Part shown: in pieces, positions 37,031-48,512 of the stretch
How the letters are laid out: every line of letters begins with the position of its first letter
Position numbering within the stretch: the stretch's first letter is position 1
Assembly (NCBI GenBank): GCA_900660155.1
Contig: CABFPE010000051.1
Coordinates: forward strand, 1,967,046 to 2,031,045
Reading direction: 5' to 3'
Length of the DNA stretch: 64,000 nt
Origin: Hofstenia miamia
Lineage: Eukaryota > Xenacoelomorpha > Acoela > Hofsteniidae
Program-made: the position numbers and the translations under genes
The notes under the pieces: generated by a model
The model's database searches: none
What the model was told of the DNA's origin: nothing
The model's input: only the letters and a program-made list of their open reading frames with translations

Positions 37031-37357
37031 CTCAATTTAATGCTAATCGGTTTCGATTCGAAATTCATCATCAGAATACAAAATTTGTGGGAATAATTTT
37101 TACAATATACTACACCAAAATTTAATGATGTTTTCCTTTTCATGGACTTAAAATAAATTTAATATGCTCATATTACTTAGTTGCTTGTTCAATAATTGAT
37201 CTTTGTTATGGTTCTTAAATATTAAAGCTTCTGCAATTTTTGTGTTGGATGTTCTCATTATTATATTTAAATTTTTCTTTTTAGCATGATGTTGATGCAT
37301 ATATATTTCTGACATTTGATGACTAAGCGCCATTTTGTCACTAGGATTAATGAACAT
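37029..37357 (-). mobile_element. Penelope-like element, 3' end fragment
   Basis: A minus-strand frame ends RTSNTKIAEALIFKNHNKD then LLNKQ and a stop. The KIxEALxI...LNxQ pattern is that of the GIY-YIG-type endonuclease tail of Penelope-like retroelements. About 100 bases of 3' flank and then a (TA)n array follow. No reverse transcriptase part was found on the 5' side, so the copy is a fragment. The assignment is tentative. Confidence 0.45.
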
Positions 37358-39107
37358 CTCTCAGGTCATTAAATGATAAAGTTGTACAGCATAAATATGT
37401 TGTGTAACCATATATCATATTATGTGTTATTGCAAATAATGAGTATAGGTTCCAAACTCATTCAGCGAACAAAGTGGATTTCTTATCAAAATGAAGCGGC
37501 ACTAAATTTATATTTCTGTAATTTTATATATATGATGTTTCTAATTTTCAAAAAAATTCTAATATGCAACTGCAATCAATATTCAAAGTAATTTATTCAT
37601 GAAAATTTTTTGACCTTAACATAAAACCACCAGCGATTATTAAAATATTAAGCTAAATGAATTTTTACATTTCAAAGGAAAAACATTTAAAAAACTTCCT
37701 TAGTTTTAAATGGTAAACAAATTTTAGCAGATTTATATACATATTATCTTCATATCTAGTTACGAAATAATTATTTAATGTTGAAATTCAACACGATAAT
37801 ATATTGGTAAATAATAATGTCTAAGATCAAAAAATGTTTTTTATTGGGCCTCAGTATTAGTCAATAGATGCATCTTTTGCCAAAATTCTTTCAAAAGATT
37901 TCAAATGATAAAAATTTTCCAAAATGGTGGCAGTGTTTTGACGGCTTGCCGAAAATTCCAAAAAATTTTACTAGGGTATGCTTCAATTGCTTTCTAAGAT
38001 GAAAATGTTTGTCCAGACTTAGCGATCTTAGGAAAATTCATCTTAAAATGAAATGCCAAATTAAGAAAATTTTGCAGACTAAAATTTATTATGCAGTACC
38101 ATAAGCTGTTTTGTCGCATGTTTTCATTGGATTCCCTTTTCGGGATACCGTAGAACACAATTGATAATCTCAGATTCATTTGCTTCGATAAGAAAACAAC
38201 TCTTTCTTAATTACAACCGTAGTATTTTATGAATATTCTTCTAAAAATTTCCAAGTCTTAAAATATACTTTCTCCAATTCTTCGAACAATACTTAGAATG
38301 AATATGAATTGATGTTTTATACTTGAAGCTAAAAAGCAATTTCAACGAAACGCCAGTACGTAATAAATGTTCTAAGTTTGACATCAATTGTAATAGTTCT
38401 TTTTGCAAACACTCATGAATTATTTAGGCTTAGTATTTCAAATTATATTCTTTGTAAATATTATAGGAATTCAAGAACAAAATGCCACTCATGAATTTGA
38501 AGAAACTAAACAAATATTGCATCAAATTAATCGAAAAAATAAATGATATTTAAATAGGCAACAAATTATTTATAAATTATAACTCATAATGATGCTGTTT
38601 ACTTGAGGTCCAAATATTAATATAACAAACAATCAATATTATGCTAATATTTTCTGTTATAAACAGTAATTGAAATAGAGTGAAAATGTATAATTTACAT
38701 TAAAAATGTATTTAATCAGAGCTTAGAAAATCTGCTCGTGAAATTGAATTTGAACACCTAAGGAAAAGATGTGGCGCTTAGACTTAGAACATTGAATTAA
38801 AAAGACTTTCTAAAGATTCCAATTGAATTATTAAGACTTTCAAAGGATTCTCATTATAGTGTTTAAGTACAAAATTAAATAGTGATTGCATTTCCGCAAA
38901 AGTCAGAGTGTAATTGATATCAACAGAAATTCTACAACATTATCGCATTTAATAGTATATAATAGTAAAAATGTATGCTTTGCTAAAACTTTGCTCATGA
39001 TATTATTTTTACTATTATAACTGTGAAATTATAGCTCAAAATGATTGCACAAAATCGTTTAAAAATCTAAATTTTTACTTTTCTTTAGTAGACTAATTTG
39101 AAAATGA

Positions 39108-39110
<3 letters not shown>
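37358..39110. other. AT-rich spacer, no gene recognised
   Basis: No exon-like segment, paired repeat or known motif was seen. Confidence 0.45.
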
Positions 39111-39198
<88 letters not shown>

Positions 39199-39204
39199 TA
39201 TATA
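39111..39204. repeat. (TA)n microsatellite, 94 bases
   Basis: The longest (TA)n array in the window, with a single C interruption near its right end. Confidence 0.95.
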
Positions 39205-39217
39205 CCAATTCCTTTTT

Positions 39218-39593
39218 TTATCCAAAGTTGTTTGCACACTATTATTTTAATAATTGCATAAGGAACGCCATCCTGGTCCCTAACGATTTCATGCAGATAA
39301 TGTAGGCATTCAAAGCTCCAATATCTACAATGTTTCTAAAGTCATTTTGGGGTCACATAAATATAATTGAACGACGTGTATAGCATCTTAAACTTTGATC
39401 GGCAGTATCAACTTGGTCTTTTGTGCGATTGTAGCATTTGATCAATTGTGGTTTGTTTTGGATGTTGTGTTCTTATGCATCGTTGAATGTAATTCACTAG
39501 CCAGCTATCATCATTGTCATTCATAAAAGACTTACTTTCACATAACTCCAAAAGTGTTACAAAAAATCCCCAGGTTGATACTACCTTGGGCAT
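39218..39593 (-). mobile_element. piggyBac-type transposase fragment
   Basis: The minus strand reads DQVDTADQSLRCYTRR and, after one stop, FRNIVDIGALNAYII. This matches the piggyBac signature (VDxxDQ...Y...R) followed by the DIA-x-NAY helix. Just upstream, in another frame, is IQRCIRTQHPKQTTIDQML. At least one frame change and one stop (after IIFM) are present. Only the C-terminal part of the transposase remains, and no terminal repeats were found. Confidence 0.6.
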
Positions 39594-40079
39594 CTTAGGG
39601 TTAATTCATTTGACTAAAACTAGTTTCTAGAATATACTTAGCTCAGTTCAATAGTTCATTCCAGAAATCGTATTTGTATTTTTTAGCATGCTTTAAATCC
39701 AAATTATTACACAATCTAAAATTACAATTTGTTGCTATCCTTTGCGGGTTTGACTCATTTGTCATAATTTTTTGGAAGTACTCGTCTGCTCTAAGACATA
39801 TGATATTATTTATATAATTACAATTCTTCTGTGCTCATTTCATTAACATTTATAGACCTTGTTTTTTGGAATAAGATGACTTTCATTTTTTACCTCTTGA
39901 TATGTTTAATTACAGTTCTCGGTTGTTTGGTAGCCGTTCTTCAGAATCTTCATCACTATTATGATTACCAATAGTAAAACACTAGAATTTCTACATTCAA
40001 AGCCCTTTTAGTATCAAATATATATGAGATAATTATATAAACTAATAATTGTTGAATACAGTTATAATGATTAACTTAC

Positions 40080-40193
40080 GCGGCTTTTGCAGGCAACACT
40101 TTCGAAAGCAGAAAATTAGTGGAAAAAGAATAAATATTATCGCGAATATGACGATGAAAGTGAAAATTATTATTTTCCAACCAGAATCCAGGC
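40080..40193 (-). CDS. Membrane protein gene, exon c (transmembrane helix)
   Basis: The exon is 114 bases, entered at phase 1 after acceptor GTGTTTATAG and leaving at phase 1 before donor GTAAGT. It encodes LDSGWK, a run of about 21 Ile/Phe/Val-rich residues and CFRKCCLQKP. The border Cys residues could be palmitoylated (inference). Confidence 0.62.
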
Positions 40194-43100
40194 CTATAAA
40201 CACATTGAAAATTTTAGAATTTTATGAGAATTTTACTTTCTATCCTTTGAAAAATTCCAGTTTCATCTATGGTGGCAACTGTGGTTGGGGCCGTATTTAA
40301 TATTGTCGTGAACCCTAAATTACAATATAACCGCAATTTCCAAATCCACAGGCGTATCAATATTAAAATCAAAGAAGCCTTAGCATTTCTCTAGTATGTA
40401 GGCTTTACCTAACAAACGTTGTTAATGGACAATTCTAGTATTTCTATGGTAGTTGATTTTCAAATGATTTGCCTAGTTGCTAAAAGATAAGCTCTCTGTG
40501 CATATACAGGGTGATCCAAAAGTCTTGGGAGCACTTCACGTCCTCATATTTGCTGAAATATAAATGGTAGTTTTAAAATTTTAACACTTTTTTGTAAGAG
40601 TATAAATTTTTTCATTTCTTCTTTGATCCAGTAATGGTGTTTACTCAACCAGAAGTGCTTGGTTTGATTTAATTTGGAAAAAACAGAGCTGACTTCCCAG
40701 ATCTCCAGATAGCATACTCTGCAGTTTCTTTTTGTTGGGACATGCGAAAGAGCATGTCTGTTTGTCTGTTTTGCAATCTAGTAAACATGGATGATCTGAA
40801 TATGGAATAACAAAAGCTGTTGCAAACATTGACTACACAATAGGCCTAAATTGGAGGCATTTGCCAAGCAATGGGATATTAGCTTGATGTGTGTCATGTG
40901 GTCATTGTTACAGACTTTGAATAATATTTTTATCAAAAGTATTTTTTATGAATTTTCTAGAAGTGATTTTTTCCTACATAGCTTTGATAAAGTCAGTATC
41001 GAAATCGGAAGCACCCTGTAATATTAACAGTATTTAGAATGTTAATATTTGAAATTTTCTTACTCCATATCTCATGAGAACAATGTTTTTCATTCTCAGA
41101 ACAGTTAAATGTCAATGTGTATAATATCTATGATTTTAAAGAAATGCTTAGTAGAAGGTTTTTTAATATAATTCGAATCTTTGAATGTAGTATCATCTTT
41201 ATCTTTAAAACGTTTCCTTAACTCAATCCAAAATCGAAAAATTTGGGCGCTTTGAGTGTCTAAGGTCATAATACAAAAAGGCATCAATCACATGCTTCAT
41301 GTTAAATTATAATTTAAGCAGAACTAATAATTTGTGCACTCACATGTAAATTGATAAATTAATATGAATCAGAGTGTTTTAGCCCTTTCAAAACGATGTG
41401 CTACTAAACTCTCTCCAATTTTTCTATTGAAAACAACAAAAATCGACGTTAGTTCTGTTACAGCAAGAAGAGCGACTACTCCCAAAATTCGAATTATGCC
41501 ATTTTAAATGAATTATGATTTTTGTGGGTCAAACGTTCTCAGACTTTCACGTTTCGAGCTTATTGGAAGTCAGAACTTGTCACATAAGGTTGGTACATAT
41601 CTTTTATCGATTTCTGTAAATGTTCTATTTGTGATATTCTTAATGTGTATTAGGCGTTTGTGCTAGTGTGACGTCATAGCCTCAAAATAGTCGCAAGATA
41701 ATTAAGAAAGTGCTTCATATTCCTTTTCTAAGTGCAGTACAAATGCTATACATCCTGATTTGAAAATTGAAAACGTGGCCACTATCCGCGGTGTAGGGGG
41801 ATTTTTCATATTTTATAGTTCGGCTACTATGCAACGTTGTTCTTGAATTTCATACTTATATATTTAATTTATAATTGAAATTTGGTCATGAAATATGTCG
41901 TAGCAAATATAAAACACATTGAAACCTAAATATCATAAACTAATACCAGACATTTTCAAAAATGGTATTACATAAAAAATTTAATTTAATGTTTAATTAT
42001 AGCACAAACATTCATAACAATGTTTGACACTAGCGGAAGTAAAGGGTTTCGGAACTATATTATATACACAATATTGCATCAATCAATCAAATAAAATGCC
42101 AATCACTTGCTTAACAAACAAAATATTATTTTCAAAGACCTTATGCACATCTTCAATGACAAAATGACAAGCAAACATATATAATTTTATTAACTACATG
42201 TAAATATAAAGTTTATATGTCAACACTTGACCTGTACAAATGTTTATTTGCCAAATATACTTTGGTTAATTTGCAAAGTACAGTAATTAGAAATAAAAAA
42301 ATTTAAGGTAAGTGCTTGCACATGTCATTCAATATTTAAAAAATGTTTTGCAAACAGCTGAATATGTAAATATGGTGAGTAAAGTGTATCTATAAATTGA
42401 TTTTTACGATGACCGTTTTGCCTGATTAGAATGCTCTACGCGATACATTAACAAATAATAAACATGGAGTTGCTTATCGATGAAGTCATTTCGGAAGAAT
42501 AGTCAACCAAATTTTCGTAACTTTTCAATTAATAACTACTTTGCTAAAATATTTCAAATTGTCCAAAATATACCATTTTATTAAGCACAAGATTTTGTAT
42601 TTTATTGTTTTTTTGGCCAACAGTTTTGCAAAAAGTGCTTAGGCTGTGTTAGAAGATTTCTCAACAAGCATTGCTAAATCTCACCTCTTAAACATGGCAT
42701 CTCTGCCTAACCAAAAAGCAATTTTGTTTCATATATAGATATTTTGACACAATTCATGAAATGGCTGCAATTTAGATAAATGCATGAATCATATTAGAAT
42801 TATTAAATTTAAAAATCAACAACTAAACAAAACTTCAAAGCAGCTATCTTGAAAATATGTTCATTTAACAGAACTAACCTCGAATATTTGAATGAGAAAC
42901 CATAAATTATTGGAAACGTGGCTAATTCAACAATCAATTGCATGACATGATGTTTGTAAGTGTGTATACATACAAATTGCTAAGCTTTTTGTTAGGTATA
43001 TGTAGCAATGAAACAAACCTTTATTGCTCATTAAGTACTTTGGAAATGTTTCAAGCTATGAAGAAATAGTCTTACATCTTCAAAGCAATGCACTGTCATT

Positions 43101-43426
43101 GAATTACTTTGTGATATCGCCACCAGAATTCAAACACTTGCTACAAAATCTTGAAATTTTTTAAAGCTTAATTCTTGTAGCTATTGATTTCTAATGAATA
43201 TAGCAAATATTTTTCACTATGCTAACAAAATTATGAATAATGAAATTAATGCCTCTAGTTTGTTTCCGCATAGCAATGGGATAACTTGACGTCTATAAAA
43301 AGTTGCCATCAAAAGTATTTTTTAACTTACTTGAGGTTGAAGTTGTTGCTTCGAGTGAAGCCTTGGTGCTTGGACTAGAATATTCATTTATTACAATCAC
43401 ATCTGTGGTTTCAATTGAAAAATTAT
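40080..43426 (-). CDS. Unrecognised single-pass membrane protein gene, three exons found (partial)
   Basis: Three minus-strand exons splice in one frame, all at phase 1: 43426-43331, 40314-40237 and 40193-40080. The first two encode a Ser/Thr-rich segment (SSPSTKAS, TTSTS, TAPTTVAT) as in a glycosylated extracellular stalk. The third encodes SGWK, about 21 hydrophobic residues and CFRKCCLQKP, a transmembrane helix with a basic, Cys-rich inner border, so the N-terminus is probably outside. Uniform phase-1 introns are typical of shuffled extracellular modules. All three have good donor and acceptor sites. The ectodomain start and signal peptide were not found. A possible last exon at 39981-39910 (SDEDSEERLPNNREL then stop) is out of phase and left out. 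A mariner-type MITE sits in the 3.0 kb intron. Function unknown. Confidence 0.6.
40237..40314 (-). CDS. Membrane protein gene, exon b (Thr-rich stalk)
   Basis: The exon is 78 bases, phase 1 to phase 1. The acceptor is TGTAATTTAG and the donor GTAAAA. It encodes FTTILNTAPTTVATID then ETGIFQRIE. It is separated from the next exon by an intron of only 43 bases. Confidence 0.58.
40507..41018. mobile_element. mariner-type MITE (non-autonomous)
   Basis: Begins CAGGGTGATCCAAAAGTC and ends, read from the other strand, CAGGGTGCTTCC. TA lies on both sides (40505-40506 and 41019-41020). Only the first 7-8 bases of the ends match well. CAGGGTG with TA duplication is a common Tc1/mariner terminus. No transposase survives. 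It lies in an intron of the membrane protein gene. Confidence 0.5.
41019..43330. other. Intron of the membrane protein gene, no other feature recognised
   Basis: AT-rich sequence. Further phase-1 exons could hide here but none was convincing. Confidence 0.4.
43331..43426 (-). CDS. Membrane protein gene, exon a (Ser/Thr-rich stalk)
   Basis: The exon is 96 bases, entered and left at phase 1. The acceptor is GCAATTTTAG and the donor GTAAGT. It encodes NFSIETTDVIVINEY then SSPSTKASLEATTSTS. NFS is a possible N-glycosylation site. A (TA)n array lies 20 bases upstream in the intron. Confidence 0.55.
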
Positions 43427-43443
43427 CTAAAATTGCTATGGCT

Positions 43444-43445
<2 letters not shown>

Positions 43446-43482
<37 letters not shown>
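43446..43482. repeat. (TA)n microsatellite
   Basis: About 18 TA units just upstream, on the coding strand, of membrane-gene exon a. Confidence 0.95.
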
Positions 43483-43484
<2 letters not shown>

Positions 43485-43898
43485 ATAGTGTACGAATTTT
43501 TGTGAAATTACTGCATAATATTTCTTAAGTTTTGATGTTTGTGATGATAATTGTTGCTCCATGTTCATGTGCAGTGTATGCGATTGGAAATTCCGTTATT
43601 GAAAGCAAATATATGCAGGAACCTGGTTTGGTTCAGCATACGTGTGATGCAACGCACTCTAAGGTTTCCAATTTTTGAAATCATTTCAACGCTTAGCAAG
43701 TGTGTCTGCTTCGAGAGCTGGTTGTTGTGAAACAAAAATGAAAACTAACTTCGAGAAGCCTCAAAATAAGGAACGACTAAAAGTTTTTAGATTGAAACGT
43801 CGAAACTAAATTAATATTCCTATACATTAATGAAATTTGTTTGATATACAACTGAAGGTTTTTGGTGTAATTAACGTAATCATGTAATGCATATATAG

Positions 43899-44344
43899 TA
43901 GAGAGTGACAATATGAGGTAAATATGGATCCGAACCCGACCCGAAACGTTGAATTTGATTTGACGTTATGCATATCTCTGTGCAATCAATCATTTTTCGA
44001 GGAAACAACAATTCATTTGTACAGGGTTGGCATGTTTTAAACACTGTTTAAACCAACTGTTTTTTTGCAATGTTTTTTAAATGTATTTTCAGTAAAATTT
44101 TAGTACCTTGAGGTTGACCTGTTTAAGAGTACAAGAAACATTATTTTAAATGTTTAAAACATTTTTTTGTAAAAAATACACATTTTTATTACTAAACGTC
44201 TCGGATCTTTCTCAAATCAAGCGGTGATTAAGATCAATATTTCTTTGGTAATCAAGCTAATTTTTGTACCCGAAACCGACTCGACCCGACAATTTGATTC
44301 GCGAAATCGAGTTGGTTTTAATCTGGTACCAATGTCACTCTTTA
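43899..44344. mobile_element. hAT-like MITE with GC-rich subterminal repeats
   Basis: The ends are inverted: left TAGAGAGTGACA and right, from the minus strand, TAAAGAGTGACA. The flanking 8-mers ATATATAG and ATATATTA agree at six positions, not decisive in AT-rich DNA. Near each end are repeats of ACCCGACCCGA type, standing out from the AT-rich surroundings as subterminal binding repeats of hAT elements do. There is no coding region. Confidence 0.42.
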
Positions 44345-45045
44345 ATATATTAGACAATACGGCCTTGTAATAACTATTATTTCCGATTAAGTAGTTTATT
44401 TCCAAACTATGAAAATTTAAAATATTTTGTTCATCCAGCAAGCTATGCGACCGGTTTATACCTTTTTCGATGTTGGTTAGTAGTGCATATTAGAAGCATA
44501 TATACTTTTGTACATAAAAAAATCGCGGAGTTTTTGCCAACCCTAAGACAAACCCTTTCAATTTTAGGAAGTTTTTTACATTTCCATTTGTAAATTCTGT
44601 TGATTAAAGTTTCTATATGATAAATACACTTATTAATATTATCCGCTTGTTCCATATAACCGGTAATTTGCCGGCTCTGGCTGTGTCCATCACTGCGTTA
44701 TTGAATAAAGGCACATAGACCTGCTTGTTAGAACCGGCTTTTCTAAATAACAATGGGGAAATTAATTCTGTCTAGAGCAGTTATGTTGCAAGAATGTTTC
44801 TTTCACAAATTAAATTCCAAGAAATTTGCCGTCTTGATCGAACACTTCATAAATCCCTCAAGGACTGCAACGCTTTCCACCGTGACATTTGACGATTAGA
44901 ATGTTTTTAATTCAAATGTTAATAACAGGAAAATGTTATTAACAAGTTTAAGTATTCATAATAAATGTTACCAACGTAAGTTGTTCTGCTTGTAAACGTT
45001 TATCACTAATTACTCAATTGAAAGCAGATCGAGTGAATTCAGGGC

Positions 45046-45576
45046 CAGTGCTTTGACAGGTACCAATATTACCGAATGGTTTCCAATACTTTAATTAAAA
45101 ATACCAGTATCGGTTCCAAATTTCGACAAATGAAATATCTTTTAATATTTTTCGATTCTGTAAGACTTGTTTCGGTATTTTCAGTATCGGCCAACTCCGA
45201 CATTTAATTATCTTTAGAGGAATTGTTTACTCTGGATACGACATGTTAACCTTGTGACATGGACTCCTAAATGTATGATAAATATTATTTAGGCGTCCAT
45301 GCCTTTACAAAATGGCGGTCTTGCTCGATTTGCCAAAACTATTTGATGTCAAGCTGGAACGGATGCTGTGGAACGCCTATTTATTAGAAGTAACACAATC
45401 CTTACTAAAACCGCAATGCATTCTCTGATGAAATTTTGTCGTATATTCATATTAGTGCAATGTAATATTTTCACCAGGGTATCTGTTTTTACCGAAAGTG
45501 TCGGTGAATTAGGATCGATATCTATTGATATCGGCTCGATCTATAACGGTATCTACAGGTATCTATCAAAGCACTG
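45046..45576. mobile_element. hAT-like MITE, 531 bp
   Basis: The terminal inverted repeats are CAGTGCTTTGACAGGTACC on the left and CAGTGCTTTGATAGATACC on the right (minus strand), 17 of 19 matching. The CAG start suits hAT. No matching 8-bp target duplication was found. The interior repeats GGTA and TATCGG motifs but has no transposase. Confidence 0.6.
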
Positions 45577-46279
45577 CTGAACACATGTAAAACTATATTT
45601 TAGAAATACTTAATTGAAGGTTAAATAAGTTACATTGAACAAGGACGATTTTATGTGCATTCTTATTATGTACTCCTATAAGCCATAGCATATGGATAAA
45701 CTTTCGGGTTTGTTGTATTGAAATACATGTATAGATCATGAAATTATGTGTAAGCAAGTGCATTGTTAGTCAACTTAAATGACTTTTTTTTAAAACGCAC
45801 TGATTTAAGTCAATCAAGAATTAGTGGAAGTTCTTAGACTGTGAAATGTCTTCTTTCAATATCGTTCAAAAGATTTACAAATGTTCTGCCTCTATGGCTA
45901 AAAAGACGCAAATATTCTCATCTTAAGAACACTGAATAACAATGTTGGTTAATTTAAGATTGAAACTGTTTTGATTAAAATATTTTGTGAACAATTTTTT
46001 TGGAAATAAAAAATTAATTCATATAAATAATCGTTTTAAATTAAGAAATTAGGAAATTTTTTGAGATTATGTTAAATCTGGTTACTAAAATGGTTCAAGA
46101 TAATCAATATGAAGTTAAGGTAAAGATTTTTTACTTCTAATTTGTAATTGGAAGCTATATTATGAATAGCACCAAGAAATGTATGTGGTAGTGTATTCTA
46201 TCATTTTGATTAATTAAGGAACAAAGATTCAAGTTGTAAATTTTGACAGATAAATTTAGACGCTGAATCGATTGATGAA

Positions 46280-46441
46280 ATGCAGCCCCCTGCGACTTCT
46301 TCACATCGTTCTGCATCCATCCAGGAGACCAGTCCGCCAACTAGTCTTCAGAGACAGACCTATGTCACACAGAAAAGGCCAAAGACGTATATCAGATATT
46401 CTCTTTGCTTCATTGTAGTCGTTATTAATTTTGTTTTATTG
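46280..46441 (+). CDS. Tetraspanin exon 1 (N-terminal tail and start of TM1)
   Basis: Starts at ATG 46280 (MQPPATSSHRSASIQE) and ends in RYSLCFIVVVINFVLL before donor GTAAGT. A possible splice acceptor (TTTTGACAG) lies about 30 bases upstream of the ATG, so the 5' leader may come from another exon or a spliced leader. Confidence 0.8.
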
Positions 46442-48362
46442 GTAAGTTTTCATTTTTAGAACCTATTGGTTATAAGTATACGACTTTTTTAAAAACCATT
46501 GCAAAAAAAAATACTCCAAACAAAGCTTTATAATTCCAAAATATGCTACCAAATTTCACATATTGAGCGAGTTTTGAACTAATCACTCCTGAAATATTTT
46601 TCGAAGGATAAGAGAAGGTATTAAAACATTTGATTTATAGTTTCGTTTGAACCATTTAAATGAATTTTTCTTATTTTCGAGGAGACCGGTCCCCTCGACC
46701 CCCTTTATCCTCCACTGCTCTTAATAAATAATCTATTTGATTTTGAAAGATTATTGATTGAATATTGATTATCAAATGATTGCTAAATTGAGAATGCAGT
46801 GGAATTTTTGGATTTAGATTAGAACAAGTCCACACGAAAAAGTCGTATGTTACATCAGATGGGTTTTTTCATTATATAATATTATTTTGAAAGTTAGTCT
46901 GTTGTGTCACTGGTCGACTAAGAACTTAGAGGATTGGGATTTTGGCTTGTAAAATTTTAAAAGTCAATTTAATGTTCACTCATAATTTTTTTCTGCTGTT
47001 TGTTACTTACTCATCCATTCCAAGTAAATATCTAAGTATTCCATCCATCCTTTCCATTTGGAATTGCATGGAAATCATATGTCCCATTGAAAAGCATGCA
47101 TATCTGAGTGTATTAACTTAAAGCTCAATATCAAACTTCAATAGCAAGAAATTGAAAATTCGCGTTATTGACTATAAATTTGGGCTTTGGGAATTATATT
47201 AATAAGTTCTGCTCCCGAATACAGATGTAATATTTAATTTTTCATTGTGACAAAATTTTTTGGTGGGGAGTATGTTATTCTAAAAATATTTGTTATTTTA
47301 TTTTACAAGATGGTTTTAGGAATGATTTGATTTATTATTTTAACGCATCTACATCTTAATTGTATGGGTATTTATCAAAAAAACATGTTATAGAAATAAT
47401 CTTTCTAAGTTCTACAATCGATGTCAATATCGATAGCTATTAAGACCAATAAGCGAGAACCACGTTGCCTTAATTCTAGGTCATATTGTCGAGTCATAAA
47501 TCTATTTTTGACATTGTTCGATTTTATGTATTTCAGACGATAGATGTAAACAATAGTGTATGATACCCTTTTAATTTTAGCTGATCTCTGGCTCTATAAT
47601 GGCAATCAGCTCAGTCTCATTAATGAAGTTCTATTCCTTGGAACTGATAACAACTGAGGCAACCCACTTTAAAAATATGGCTGTCAACTTAGTTTGGCTC
47701 TTCTTCTTCATTGGATTCACAATCTTGTTAGTGTCTCTCCTGGGGATATTCGGTACAGTCGGTCACACCTTCAACTCCGATTCAATGTGTTTTAAAGCAG
47801 CATTGACATTTGTTAGTTAATTTTCATCTTTAATTTAATATCAGCACTTATAAATATAGTTTGTGTGAACGCTTCAACATTATTAATAACCATCTATCAA
47901 TCTATCGATATATATTTTTTTAAATATAGGCTGTATACATTTATAAATTTACAGGATAGCGATTCAATTTCATTTCTTCGTGTAATTGAATAGCTTTATC
48001 CAAGTTGTAATAAGTTAGAGGTTGTCATCAAGCTCTTGAATTTACACCACCCGTCGTCAGATAACGGGTTTGGTCATCATAACTAGCATGCACGTTGGGT
48101 AGTTGAGGTGCATTTGCAACGAGGTAGTGTAAATATTACCCTCAGCTCTAAAGATGCTAATCAAAAGATAATGACTGGCTTTGTATTCTCAAATGTTAAC
48201 CAATCTGCTACAGGAGGCTAAAGAAAAATTTCAATTGATTAGAATGCAATATAATGCAACTTTTTCCATGCAGGTTGCAAAAATTTGCCTTTTATTTCAA
48301 GGAAAGCGTTCATCAACAGCTTTCTCCACGAGCTTTTGATTATCATATTTTGGTGTGAACAA

Positions 48363-48402
<40 letters not shown>

Positions 48403-48479
48403 TATACATATATATATATATAAATGTGTGTAAATTTTAATTTTTTTGCATTAATTTGGATGTTTTCAGAAATATACAG

Positions 48480-48512
<33 letters not shown>

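Noticed and set aside
36871-37143. Tyr-Ile repeat proteins over (TA)n arrays (also near 43300-43570)
   Set aside because: Translation of microsatellites, not genes.
39910-39981. Possible last exon of the membrane protein (acidic tail and stop)
   Set aside because: The only workable acceptor gives phase 0, whereas the upstream exon leaves at phase 1.
44443-44655. Minus-strand frame with DNINKCIYHIETLINRIYKW
   Set aside because: Looks protein-like and has a possible donor, but no phase-compatible acceptor or family match; not safe to join to the membrane gene.
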